64,000 nt of DNA from Rhodospirillaceae bacterium (GCA_016712715.1 JADJQM010000001.1:1819001-1883000), one strand, 5' to 3'; positions 54,057 to 62,607 are shown, counted from the stretch's first letter. Made by a program: numbers and translations. Notes: a model not told the origin generated them from the sequence alone.

Positions 54057-55163
54057 ATGAGCCGCCCGATCTGGCAATTGCTGTGGATGCTGGTGGCGCT
54101 GCTGGCCTCCATCGCCGTCACCGTGCTGCTGTGGGACCCGATCTCGGTCGCCTTCGGGCACAACCCGGTGCTCAACACCGGCATCCTCGTGGTGCTGCTG
54201 GCTGGCATCCTCTTCACCATCTGGCAGGTGCTGCGCCTCTACAGCGATATCGCCTGGATCGAGGATTACCGCACCGGCGGCTTTTCGCAGAGCTATACCC
54301 AGCCGCGCCTCCTCGCCCCCATGGCGGCGATGCTGAAGGACAAGACCGGCCGGCTTCACCTCAACACCAGTTCCTTGCGCTCGCTCCTCGACGGCATCCA
54401 GTCGCGCCTCGATGACAGCCGCGAGATCAGCCGCTATGTGACCTCTCTGCTGATCTTCTTAGGCCTCCTCGGCACCTTCTGGGGCCTGCTCGGCACCGTG
54501 AAGGGTGTTTCCGACGCCATCACCAATCTTCAGGTCAGCGGCGGGCAGGATGCCGCGGTGATGTTCGACACGTTGAAGCAGAGCCTCGCCAAGCCCCTGG
54601 GTGGCATGGGCATCGCCTTCTCCTCCTCGCTGTTCGGCCTCGCCGGATCGCTCATCATCGGCTTTCTCGAATTGATGGCGAGCCAGGCGCAGAACCGCTT
54701 CTTCAACGAGCTTGAGGATTGGCTCTCCGGCCAGACCCGCCTGACCTCCGGCGGCACCGGCGCCTTTGCCGAAGCCGGCGACCAGCCGATCCCGGCCTAT
54801 ATCCAGGCGCTGCTCGAGCAGACCGCCGAAAGCCTCAACGAATTGCAGCGCGTCATGCAGCGCGGCGAGGAAGGGCGTGGTGCCTCCGGCCAAGGCTTCA
54901 AGCAGATGTCGGACCAGTTGGCCGTGCTCAACGACCAGCTCAGGAACCAGCAGCAGGTCACGGCGCGCCTTGCCGAATTGGCGGCCTCCGGCGGCTTCGG
55001 CATCGACGCCAACAGCCGCAACCATCTGCGCAACCTCGATGCGCATCTCACCCGCCTCTCCGAGGAACTGGCCCAGGGCCGCAACCAATCGGTCCAGGAC
55101 ATCCGGGGCGAAATCAAATTGCTCGCCCGCACCATCGCCGCCGCCGCCAGCAACGAGCGCTAA
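54057..55163 (+). CDS. MotA/TolQ/ExbB-type proton-channel protein
   Basis: 368 residues. Four hydrophobic segments lie at about 8-27, 42-60, 130-155 and 183-205. The channel signature includes FLGLLGTFWGLLGTVKG and MGIAFSSSLFGLAGSLIIGF, the paired helices of the MotA/ExbB fold. The region between helices 2 and 3 and a tail of about 150 residues (240-368) are cytoplasmic and partly coiled coil. Length and tail differ from flagellar MotA. It pairs with the MotB-like gene 170 bases downstream. Confidence 0.85.
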   Translation: MSRPIWQLLWMLVALLASIAVTVLLWDPISVAFGHNPVLNTGILVVLLAGILFTIWQVLRLYSDIAWIEDYRTGGFSQSYTQPRLLAPMAAMLKDKTGRLHLNTSSLRSLLDGIQSRLDDSREISRYVTSLLIFLGLLGTFWGLLGTVKGVSDAITNLQVSGGQDAAVMFDTLKQSLAKPLGGMGIAFSSSLFGLAGSLIIGFLELMASQAQNRFFNELEDWLSGQTRLTSGGTGAFAEAGDQPIPAYIQALLEQTAESLNELQRVMQRGEEGRGASGQGFKQMSDQLAVLNDQLRNQQQVTARLAELAASGGFGIDANSRNHLRNLDAHLTRLSEELAQGRNQSVQDIRGEIKLLARTIAAAASNER

Positions 55164-55197
55164 CATGGCTTTGGCTCTGCCACCCGCTCCCTGCACT

Positions 55198-55234
55198 CCC
55201 TCGCCCCGCTTGCGGTGAGGGGGCGGGGTGAGGG
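55198..55234. repeat. GC-rich inverted repeat
   Basis: CCCTCGCCCCGC (55198-55209) pairs with GCGGGGTGAGGG (55223-55234) with one mismatch. It lies in the gap between the MotA-like and MotB-like genes. Its form is that of common dispersed intergenic palindromes of GC-rich proteobacteria. Confidence 0.55.
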
Positions 55235-55286
55235 GCGTTAGCGACCGATGAACGCCCGCCTCTGGAATCTCCCACCCTCATCCCGA

Positions 55287-55312
55287 CCTTCTCCCGCCCA
55301 GGCGGGAGAAGG
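55287..55312. repeat. Perfect 12-bp palindromic repeat
   Basis: CCTTCTCCCGCC and GGCGGGAGAAGG are perfect inverted arms separated by CA. It sits 25 bases before the MotB-like start, so it could also act as an RNA hairpin reducing translation of that gene. It looks like a second REP-type dispersed element. Confidence 0.6.
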
Positions 55313-55333
55313 AGTACTGGTTGAGGCTAAATC

Positions 55334-56476
55334 ATGAGCCGCCGTCGCGCTCGTCCGATGGAAGCCTGGCCGGGCTATGTCGATGTGCTCTCGACCCTGC
55401 TCATGGTCATCGTCTTCGTGCTCATGGTCTTCGTCGTGGCGCAGATGTTCCTCAGCCTCGCTTTGTCCGGTCGTGACGATGCGCTCGCCAAATTGAACGC
55501 CCAGATCAGCGAGATCGCCAGCATGCTGGCGATGGAGAAGAAGACCGCCGAGGATCTGAAGGCCCAGCTCTCCCAGCTTTCCGGGGAGCTCGCCAGTTCC
55601 ACCGCCGAGCGCGACGAGATGAAGAACCAGCTCAATGTCGTGATCGGCGAGCGCGATGCCGCCAACCGCCAGGCCGCCATGAATGCCGACCAGGCGAAGA
55701 AGCTGGCCGAGGCCTATCAGACCATCGATGCCGACCGCGAACGCATCACCGCCCTCCTCTCCGACATAGCGGCCCTTGAGAGCCTCAAGGACGAGATGCA
55801 GCAGAAGATTTTAGGCAGCGACGCCGAAAAGCAGAAGATCACCGACGAAGCCAAATTCCAGGTCGAGCTCCTCAACAAGCAGATGCTGGCACTCCGCGAG
55901 GAGCTCTCGCGCATCACCGCGGCCCTCGACGCCTCCGAGCAGAAGGCCAAGGACCAGGAGGTCCAGATCGTCGACCTCGGCAACCGCTTGAACGCGGCGC
56001 TGGCCTCCAAGGTCGAAGAGCTGGCGCGCTACCGCTCCGAATTCTTCGGGCGCCTCCGCGAAGTGCTGGGCGACCGCCAGGACATCCGCATCGTCGGCGA
56101 CCGTTTCGTGTTCCAGTCCGAAATCCTGTTCGACAGCGGCTCGGCCGTCCTGGGGGATGCCGGCAAGTCGCAGCTCGATGATCTGGCGACCACCCTCATC
56201 CTTCTCTCCATGGACATCCCCAAGGATCTCGACTGGGTCCTGCGCATCGACGGCCACACCGACAAGCGCCCGATCTTCACGGCGCAGTTCCCCTCGAACT
56301 GGGAACTCTCGACCGCGCGCGCCGTGGCGGTCGCCAAATATCTCATTAGTCGCGGCCTGCCGCCGGAGCGCATGGTGACGGCCGGCTACGCCGAGTTCCG
56401 CCCGCTCGACCCGGCCGACAATGACGAAGCCTACAACAAGAACCGCAGGATCGAGTTCAAGCTGGATCAGCGGTAG
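55334..56476 (+). CDS. MotB-like stator protein with long coiled coil and OmpA domain
   Basis: 380 residues. A single membrane helix, GYVDVLSTLLMVIVFVLMVF, carries an Asp near its start, the position of the proton-binding Asp in MotB. A predicted coiled coil of about 180 residues follows (residues 45-230, heptad-rich Glu/Leu/Lys). The C-terminal OmpA peptidoglycan-binding domain has FDSGSAVLGDAGKSQLDDLA, RIDGHTDKRPI, NWELSTARAVAVAKYL and NKNRRIEFKL. With the MotA-like protein it should form an ion-driven stator. No flagellar genes are near. Confidence 0.87.
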   Translation: MSRRRARPMEAWPGYVDVLSTLLMVIVFVLMVFVVAQMFLSLALSGRDDALAKLNAQISEIASMLAMEKKTAEDLKAQLSQLSGELASSTAERDEMKNQLNVVIGERDAANRQAAMNADQAKKLAEAYQTIDADRERITALLSDIAALESLKDEMQQKILGSDAEKQKITDEAKFQVELLNKQMLALREELSRITAALDASEQKAKDQEVQIVDLGNRLNAALASKVEELARYRSEFFGRLREVLGDRQDIRIVGDRFVFQSEILFDSGSAVLGDAGKSQLDDLATTLILLSMDIPKDLDWVLRIDGHTDKRPIFTAQFPSNWELSTARAVAVAKYLISRGLPPERMVTAGYAEFRPLDPADNDEAYNKNRRIEFKLDQR

Positions 56477-56494
56477 GCGCTGGCTCAACCAACA

Positions 56495-56595
56495 TCGTCA
56501 TGGTCGGCGAAGGCCGACCACCCACGAGTTTCCAACCGACGACTGAGCGCGTGCCAACAAATTCGTGGATGTTCGGCCTTCGCCGACCATGACGA
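56495..56595. repeat. Long imperfect inverted repeat (37-bp arms)
   Basis: Arms at 56495-56531 and 56559-56595 pair with about three mismatches around a 27-base loop. The core is GTCATGGTCGGCGAAGGCC in one arm and its complement in the other. It follows the MotB-like gene by 18 bases and precedes a gene of atypical composition. It may work as a strong terminator, or be a MITE/REP-type dispersed element. Confidence 0.75.
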
Positions 56596-56706
56596 ATAGG
56601 GTATGGGGTGGCAGGCAACGCCATGGTATGGCTGCACCCTTGTGTTGCATTTCATCTTGAGACACACTTTTTCTACATCATACCGCGCTCAGAAGGCTGG
56701 CTTTCG

Positions 56707-57558
56707 ATGCGGCAATGTCGAGTTCGTCTTGCTTTCCTTACATTGTTCGTCGGCATCGCATTGCTTGATGCCACGCGAAGCAGTGCCTGCACGATACTTC
56801 CCTTGACGCCCGAGCAAATAGAATCGGTCGCAAATGATACACTGCGCGATACTGAAATAATTGCTGAAGGGACTGTCTCATCCTCTGCAGATGTTAGTGC
56901 GCGCTTAGCCGAATGCCGTGACTTCTGGGCGGAAGGGACGAAACGCTGCGACAAAGGCAACAATGTTGGCAACGATCCGTTCTGCAACGACTTTGTCGAC
57001 AAATTTCTTGAACAGTGCCAAGTCTCCGGTGCCGTCAACGTTGCATTTACGAATGTGCTCAAAGGCAGAGTCGGCGACAATGCCGTCGTTATGTATGACA
57101 GTGAGGGAGTTTGTGGCGGCGGGATTACATTGGCTCCAGGCGATAGCGGCATGCTCTGTGGCCATTACGACGCAGGAGGTGGATTTCAGGCCACATGGTG
57201 CGATCCTCGGCTCGCTGACGCATCTGGACGCATCGAGGTGTTCGATCGCTACAGCAAGCAACGTAAGGAAGTAATGTCAGCCGTCGAGGCCAATCCAAAG
57301 GACCTGGCAGCCCGAACACGTCTCGCCGGGTTTCTGGAAAATTGGCACGATTTCGAGCCCGGACTGGACGCCTACGCCGCGATACGCGAAATGGCGCCCC
57401 AAGACCCAACGGGATTCGCCGGTGCTGGCCGCGTCTTGTTCAAGCAGGAACGCTATGCCGACGCCGTCCCTTATTTGCAGCAGGCTTTCGACCGCGATCC
57501 GGCGAACAAGGACAATGCGGCACTCCTGCAGCGCGCCAGGACCTTGGCCCAGCAGTAG
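56707..57558 (+). CDS. Secreted Cys-rich (TIMP/NTR-like) protein with TPR tail
   Basis: 283 residues from ATG 56707. Signal peptide CRVRLAFLTLFVGIALLDAT; the mature protein begins near ACTILPLTPEQ. The N-terminal domain has the layout of TIMP/netrin-like modules: an early Cys, an EIIAEGTVSSS strand, further Cys pairs and VFTNVLKG-type strands. The C-terminal 100 residues form about two TPR-like repeats (FAGAGRVLFKQERYADAVPY). The first two thirds are AT-richer than all neighbours (about 45% GC counted in 56821-56880), while the TPR part is typical. Paralogue of the next gene. Function unknown. Confidence 0.75.
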   Translation: MRQCRVRLAFLTLFVGIALLDATRSSACTILPLTPEQIESVANDTLRDTEIIAEGTVSSSADVSARLAECRDFWAEGTKRCDKGNNVGNDPFCNDFVDKFLEQCQVSGAVNVAFTNVLKGRVGDNAVVMYDSEGVCGGGITLAPGDSGMLCGHYDAGGGFQATWCDPRLADASGRIEVFDRYSKQRKEVMSAVEANPKDLAARTRLAGFLENWHDFEPGLDAYAAIREMAPQDPTGFAGAGRVLFKQERYADAVPYLQQAFDRDPANKDNAALLQRARTLAQQ

Positions 57559-57573
57559 CACCTACCCTAAACA

Positions 57574-57600
57574 GTCACCCCCGGGCTTGACCCGGCCATC
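57574..57600. repeat. Short palindromic intergenic element
   Basis: CCGGG and CCCGG around CTTGA, within a context of the form CCCCCGGGCTTGACCCGG seen as a dispersed repeat in many alphaproteobacteria. It lies between the two paralogous secreted-protein genes. Confidence 0.35.
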
Positions 57601-57653
57601 AAAACGCCCAGATCATCCGCCACCTTGCTGCCGTGCAATTCATCGGGGACACC

Positions 57654-59165
57654 ATGCGCCATATCCGCAAGCTGCTCATAGCGGCCCTTCTCCTTGCCAC
57701 GGCGGCGCCGGCTGCGGCCTGCATGGGCGGCAGCGTTCAGGCTGACGATATTCTCGCGGCCGGCGACCTCATCGCCGAAGGGACCGTGACCTCGGTCGAG
57801 ATCACGCCGGGATCACCCTGTCTCGGCACAGCCAAGGAGATGGTGGCGGCCTGTCCCGATGTCGATGACACGACCTGCCGGGCGCCGTTCAAGGCGCGTT
57901 TGAAAGGATGCCCCGAAGCGGTTCCGGATTTCTCCTCCACCGTCACCGAACTGCAGCTTGCCGACGTCTGGAAAGGCCCTGAAACGGCGACGCTGACGCT
58001 GCATTATGCTGAAGGCAATGGCATGAATTGCGGCCCCAGGCTGAAAGTGGGCGACCGGATCGCGCTCATCGCCCAGCGCCAGGAAGACGGCACGTGGTCG
58101 ACCGCCGACTACCTCATCGCCCCCTTCGGCACCTTCAGCACGACGGACCGTGATTTCGGGCGGGTGGCACAGCCGATCCTCGCCGCCTATCGCGCCGAGA
58201 CCAGGGCGCTTTCCGCCGAGCTTGCCCAGCGGCCGGATGATATCGATCTCAACCTCCGCCTTGGCGCACATCTCGAACAGGGCCATGAACCGGATGCGGC
58301 CATCACCCTCTATCGCCGGCTGCTCGAGAGCGATCCGGCCCTCACCGGCGCCCATGCCGGCATCGTGCGCAGCCTGCAGCTGGGCCGGGATTACAGCGCG
58401 GCGCTGGCGGCGGCCGAAGCCGGCCTGCAGCTGGTGCCGAACGATCCGGTGCTCGAGATGCTGAGGCGCCGCCAGATCCTGCTCCTCGGCAAGGATATCG
58501 ACCCGCAGACGGTGGATTTTCGTGGGTTCGAGGGGTGGCACCTGCGTCTCGGCGGACAGGATCTGCGCGGCCTCGATTTCAGCGGCGCCCGCCTCGGCGG
58601 TACGTCCTTCGCCAATTCAAAGCTCGACGGCGCGAACTTCACCGGCGCGAAACTGACCAGTGTGGACTTCCGCCGCACCTCGATGAATGAAGTCAATTTG
58701 CGCGATGCGGATGTGCGATCGGCAACCTTCTACCATGCCAGCCTGCGCAACGCCGATTTCCGGCAGTCGCAGCCGGGGCGCAGCCTCTGGGTCGCCGAGT
58801 TCATCAACAGCGACCTCAGCGGCGCCCGCTTTGCCGGCAATAAGATCATCTTCGACCGGGGACGCGGCGAGGATTCCGGCTTGGGTGCCGTGATGAAGAA
58901 AGCCGACCTCACCGGGACGACGCTCTCCTGCGTGCCGCTCACCCTCGATCATTTTGCCGACAGGCATCCGGCGGATAGCGAGCGGGTGTGGCGCAACAGC
59001 CTGCGTGAACTCGTCATCATCCATGATATCGCAACCAGGGGAATTGACATCACGCTGGACGACAGTTGCAGCGCCGCGATCGCGCATGACCTGGCCCTGC
59101 CGGAATCCTGCCAGCCCTGGAAAGTCCCGCCCGACGCCAAAGGTTGCGCCCTGCTACCCGAGTGA
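57654..59165 (+). CDS. Secreted TIMP/NTR-like + TPR + pentapeptide-repeat protein
   Basis: 503 residues from ATG 57654. Signal peptide LLIAALLLATAAPAAA with a Cys right after the cleavage site. Residues about 23-185 form a Cys-containing domain like its upstream paralogue (GDLIAEGTVTS, LQLADVWKGPETATLTLHYA). Residues about 185-285 are TPR-like. Residues about 300-390 are pentapeptide repeats: DLRGLDFSGARLGGTSFANS, then KLDGANFTGAKLTSVDFRRT. A Cys-containing C-terminal part follows (about 420-503). Likely periplasmic or cell-surface scaffold. I know of no named family with this order. Confidence 0.78.
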   Translation: MRHIRKLLIAALLLATAAPAAACMGGSVQADDILAAGDLIAEGTVTSVEITPGSPCLGTAKEMVAACPDVDDTTCRAPFKARLKGCPEAVPDFSSTVTELQLADVWKGPETATLTLHYAEGNGMNCGPRLKVGDRIALIAQRQEDGTWSTADYLIAPFGTFSTTDRDFGRVAQPILAAYRAETRALSAELAQRPDDIDLNLRLGAHLEQGHEPDAAITLYRRLLESDPALTGAHAGIVRSLQLGRDYSAALAAAEAGLQLVPNDPVLEMLRRRQILLLGKDIDPQTVDFRGFEGWHLRLGGQDLRGLDFSGARLGGTSFANSKLDGANFTGAKLTSVDFRRTSMNEVNLRDADVRSATFYHASLRNADFRQSQPGRSLWVAEFINSDLSGARFAGNKIIFDRGRGEDSGLGAVMKKADLTGTTLSCVPLTLDHFADRHPADSERVWRNSLRELVIIHDIATRGIDITLDDSCSAAIAHDLALPESCQPWKVPPDAKGCALLPE

Positions 59166-59177
59166 CGGTGCGACCGC

Positions 59178-60104
59178 TTACGCGATCACGGCCTCGACAT
59201 AGTGATTGAAGGTGTTGCGCTGATCAGAGGCCACGTGCGCCTCGCCATGGCGCCGCTCGCCCGCCCGCCGGTCGCCGGCGCGGCGATCAAGGGCCCGGCG
59301 TTCATCGGCGCGGCGTTCGGTGAAGCGCTGGTCCTGGCCGACCATGTCGGAGGCGCGGCGATTCTCCCCGCGCCGATCGAGGGCGCGACGATCCTGGGCG
59401 CGGCGGTCGCTGGCCCTCCGATCCTGCGCACGGCGATCGCCACCGCGCGCATCGGCGCCGCGGCGGTCCGTGCTGCGCCGGCTGTCGACCGGCAGGGATA
59501 CTTCGCCGCCGACCGATTGCATGAACTGCGCGCGCTGCTGCACATGCATCGGCAGTTCCGCCTCGCAGGCGGTCAGCACATGATGGCTTTCGCGGGCGTT
59601 GACGGCGCCCGGCAAGGGATCCAGCGATCCGAACACGCCGACGCAGGTCGAGCCCGAGCATTCGATCGGATGATCGCCGAAACGGTCGACGCGGCCGCCG
59701 CTCGCTGTCGCAACCCGGTCCCAGAACTGTTCCAGCCCCAGCACCGAATAGCCGATGAAGCGCTTGTAGCCCTTCATGCGCGAAAGGTTGAAGCCGAAGG
59801 TCGCCAGCGCATAGGCAACCCCCCGGTCGCCATAGCGGCTCTTGCGGAAGGCGGGCAGCACGGCAAGGCGTTCGGGGATCACGAAATCGGCGAAATACCG
59901 GAGGCGCATGGTGCCGGCCGGTTGACCACCGACGCGGGCAATGAGATGCGTGGCGCTGAAATCATTGCCGTCGAATTCCTCGTCATGCCCGCAGCCGAAT
60001 TCGCCGATGAAGACCGCCGAACGGATCGCCATCGCCTGCATCATGGCGCTCATGTCCTTGATGACAGAGACCTCGATTTGCGACCGACGGTCGATGATCC
60101 CCAT
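59178..60104 (-). CDS. GNAT-type acyltransferase with C-terminal DRR-repeat tail
   Basis: 308 residues. The N-terminal 170 residues look like a GNAT fold: THLIARVGGQPAGTMRLRYF, then VIPERLAVLPAFRKSRYGDR with the acyl-CoA loop, and GYKRFIGYSVLGLEQFW. Residues about 209-285 are a low-complexity tail built on a five-residue unit, DRRAQ/DRRAS/DRRAL/DRRGE and variants, rich in Arg and Asp. It ends with a short ordered stretch FNHYVEAVIA. The repeat is coded by imperfect 15-base tandem repeats. Promoter expected in the AT-rich 60105-60290. Substrate and role of the tail are unknown. Confidence 0.78.
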   Translation of the reverse strand: MGIIDRRSQIEVSVIKDMSAMMQAMAIRSAVFIGEFGCGHDEEFDGNDFSATHLIARVGGQPAGTMRLRYFADFVIPERLAVLPAFRKSRYGDRGVAYALATFGFNLSRMKGYKRFIGYSVLGLEQFWDRVATASGGRVDRFGDHPIECSGSTCVGVFGSLDPLPGAVNARESHHVLTACEAELPMHVQQRAQFMQSVGGEVSLPVDSRRSTDRRGADARGGDRRAQDRRASDRRAQDRRALDRRGENRRASDMVGQDQRFTERRADERRALDRRAGDRRAGERRHGEAHVASDQRNTFNHYVEAVIA

Positions 60105-60298
60105 GATGCCCCCGCAAGCGATCCAGAAAGTTTGCGAACAATACGGATAAAATTTTACAAGAATGAGACTAAAGTAAATCCTAACAGAAAATGGGAAAAT
60201 GTCTCAGAAAATAGGAATGCGGGTCCAAAGCAACCTATGATAGCGATCACGATCCTATTCTTGCAGAAATAATCCCGCAATAGACGCTGGCGCGAGAC

Positions 60299-60670
60299 TC
60301 AGGGATGGGGTGAGGGAAAGCCGTGCCGCTGGCTCAGGGCCGAGAGGATGGCATCCTTGCCGGCAATGAAGCGCACCTGCCCATGACGCCCCGTTTCCAA
60401 TCCCGGGGGCGCGTCGCCGGCCAGGACCAGCAGCGGCACGGACTGGTTTTCGGCGCCGACCAGCGCCACCAGGGCCTCGCGCGGCCGCGGCCAGGCGATC
60501 CGCACCACGTCGAGCAGCCGCGCGCGATCCGGGAAGGAGGCCAGCACCCCTTCCAGCAGCGCACAATGCCAGCAGTAGAAGATCTGACCCGGAAAGGCCG
60601 GATCGGCAAAACCCGGCCGCAGCAGGAACAGGCGGTCGCGCTGGGCAGTCACCAGCCCCTCAATCCGCAC
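60299..60670 (-). CDS. DUF3088-like protein
   Basis: 123 residues from GTG 60670. The sequence RLFLLRPGFADPAFPGQIFY followed by CWHCALLEGVLASFPD, IAWPRPREALVALVGAENQS and the ending HGFPSPHP match the DUF3088 pattern. The Cys-x-x-Cys (CWHC) resembles a thioredoxin-fold redox site, but this is inference. Its start overlaps the end of the upstream lipoprotein gene by 11 bases. Confidence 0.8.
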   Translation of the reverse strand: MRIEGLVTAQRDRLFLLRPGFADPAFPGQIFYCWHCALLEGVLASFPDRARLLDVVRIAWPRPREALVALVGAENQSVPLLVLAGDAPPGLETGRHGQVRFIAGKDAILSALSQRHGFPSPHP

Positions 60671-61232
60671 TTGCCATGCGCCGCATGGTCATGCGTTCGG
60701 CGACGAACAGGTCGCGCCAATTGGCGGCGAGCAGCTTTGCCTCGGCCTCGTTCAAATTCGCCATGACGATCTCCGAGACATCGCCGTCGCTGTTCTTGGT
60801 GAGCGTCGCCTGGTAATCGCCCCGGGCGATGGCGGCCTCGAAGGGGGCCGCCGCCGGTTTCCAGGCGAGCACGATCTCGTCCGCCGTGGCACTCTCCACC
60901 ACGAACAGCATCCACGGCCCGTCGGTCTTCTCGCGCACATCGAGGAAACGCTGCTCACCCACGCGGCGCAAGCGCAGTTCCATCTTGTCGCCCTGCCCCG
61001 TGCCGTCGGCATCGGCCTCCTCGACCTCGAACTGGCCCGCCGCCGGATCGACATCGGTCACGCGAAAAAAGCCCGGTTCCTCGCCGTCGCGATTGGGCTG
61101 TGCCACCCAGACGCCACTCCATTCGCCAGCCTGCGCACCTTCCGCAACGCCGATCGGTGCCGGATGCTGAATGAAACAGGCGCCCAGCATCGTGGCCAGA
61201 GCCAGGCTCACCGTCAGACCGATCCACCGCAT
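60660..61232 (-). CDS. Putative lipoprotein of unknown function
   Basis: 190 residues from ATG 61232. A lipoprotein signal (LTVSLALATMLGAC) places lipidated Cys at residue 19. The mature protein has EWSGVWVAQPNRDG, a beta-rich middle with LRLRRVGEQRFLDVREK and a final helix EAEAKLLAANWRDLF. No known family is recognised. It is transcribed with the DUF3088-like gene by overlap. Confidence 0.75.
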   Translation of the reverse strand: MRWIGLTVSLALATMLGACFIQHPAPIGVAEGAQAGEWSGVWVAQPNRDGEEPGFFRVTDVDPAAGQFEVEEADADGTGQGDKMELRLRRVGEQRFLDVREKTDGPWMLFVVESATADEIVLAWKPAAAPFEAAIARGDYQATLTKNSDGDVSEIVMANLNEAEAKLLAANWRDLFVAERMTMRRMASAD

Positions 61233-61568
61233 GGCATACTCCCTTTGCTGATACGCATTCATGCCCTCACCCTAGCGTGCAACAATGCCGCGTTCTATGA
61301 CGGCGCGCACAGAAGTCACGGCAGGGACGTTGACGGCCTTCGCGAAAATTCCTAAAAGGAATCCCGCACCTGCGGAGTACCGAAAGGTTCGCAGACGGCA
61401 ACATTTGGCAACAACAGTGGTGAACGGCTCTTAGGTGCAGGCAGAAACTGTCTGGTAATTTTTTCCCTCGGCGCGCGCCTTGACCTCCGGTCCGGCCGGC
61501 GCCAGGCACCTAACATCCTCGCGATAAAGGTCGCAGACAGGGCGCTCACGGCAACTCTCAGGCGAGGG
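61233..61568. other. Divergent intergenic region
   Basis: 336 bases between the lipoprotein and the PAS_5-like gene. It contains a short palindrome TTCC-TAAAA-GGAA at 61349-61361. The part at 61340-61460 is AT-richer and probably holds promoters. No gene is seen. Confidence 0.5.
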
Positions 61569-61577
61569 GTGACGGCG

Positions 61578-62507
61578 ATGACGACCGCGTATGATTTCGA
61601 CCCATATCCCATCCATCCGGAGCCGCGGCTCTGGTCGCTCTATCAAGTGTGGCGCAGCAAGGGTGCCACCGGCCTCCCCACCGCGCGCGATCTCGACCGC
61701 GTGTCGCTTGCCAGATGGCGCAGCAACCTCATGCTGATCCGCTTCAACGGCGCCGTCACCGAGTACGAGATCGAGTGGGAAGGCCCGGGCCTGCAGCAGT
61801 ATTACGGCACGCCACGCGCGGGGGGCGGGGTCGAGACGCTGACCGCGAGCCGCGAGCGCGATCTCCTCATCGAGCAATATGGCGCGGTGCTCACGACCAG
61901 GCGGCCGGCCTATTTCGACACAGCCTTCACCAACAGCAACGGCGTCTTTGCGCACCAGACCAAGCTCATCCTGCCGCTCTCGGCCGAGCCCGATCTTGTC
62001 GACCGGCGGCAGGCACACCGTGGGCAGATCGACGGACGCCAGATCCACCGGGTCCTGGTTGGTCTCTATTTCCGCGGCATGAACAATGTCGTCGACATCG
62101 TCGACCGGCTGAACGATCTGTCTGACCAGTTCGCCTGCCCCAAGGATGCCCCGGCACTGATCAAGCGCCGCCAGGCGACCGTCACCGCCAGGCGCGATCT
62201 CCTCAGCGCGCAATTGCACGGCGCCGAGAAGCGCAGTTCCGATCTCGGCCAGCCGCACATCGCCGCCAAGCTCAGAACCACGCTCTTCATTGTCTCCGAC
62301 ATGCTGCGGCTCGAAGCCCGCATGATCGAGGCTGGTCCCTCATGGCCCTGGGACGAGACGCGCGACGATTTGGCCTCGCTCTTCGATTTCGGCCTCTGCG
62401 ACGTGATCCGCGCCGATCTTGGCCAGACCCACGATGCCGCCCTGCTCTCTGAGGTGCTGGCAGCCCTAGAAGCGTACCGGGACGCGCTGCTGGCGCTGGA
62501 GAAGTGA
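61578..62507 (+). CDS. PAS_5-like domain protein with helical C-terminus
   Basis: 309 residues from ATG 61578 (GTG 61569 in frame is an alternative). The N-terminal half follows the PAS_5 pattern: LWSLYQVWRSKG, GLPTARDLDRVSLARWRSNL and EYEIEWEGPGLQQYYG. The second half is helical (residues about 170-309, KLRTTLFIVSDMLRLEARMI) and has no known catalytic motif. Likely a ligand sensor, partner unknown. A related shorter protein is encoded at 33122. Confidence 0.72.
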   Translation: MTTAYDFDPYPIHPEPRLWSLYQVWRSKGATGLPTARDLDRVSLARWRSNLMLIRFNGAVTEYEIEWEGPGLQQYYGTPRAGGGVETLTASRERDLLIEQYGAVLTTRRPAYFDTAFTNSNGVFAHQTKLILPLSAEPDLVDRRQAHRGQIDGRQIHRVLVGLYFRGMNNVVDIVDRLNDLSDQFACPKDAPALIKRRQATVTARRDLLSAQLHGAEKRSSDLGQPHIAAKLRTTLFIVSDMLRLEARMIEAGPSWPWDETRDDLASLFDFGLCDVIRADLGQTHDAALLSEVLAALEAYRDALLALEK

Positions 62508-62607
62508 GGCGTGGAGCGGGGCCTTACGCCTCAGGGCTTCGGCACGCGCTTCTTAAGTCAACACTGAAGTAAGAACAGGCCGGTCGGGCGGGTCTGCGCG
62601 CGTGAAA

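Noticed and set aside
54057..56476. MotA/MotB-like pair considered as Zorya (ZorAB) phage defence
   Set aside because: No ZorC, ZorD or ZorE helicase/nuclease genes adjoin; the flanking genes are suhB, an OmpA protein and secreted proteins. The pair looks like a housekeeping or envelope stator.
59240..59480. CRISPR-like array or intergenic tandem repeat
   Set aside because: The 15-base repeats are in frame, have no spacers and encode the DRR tail of the GNAT protein.
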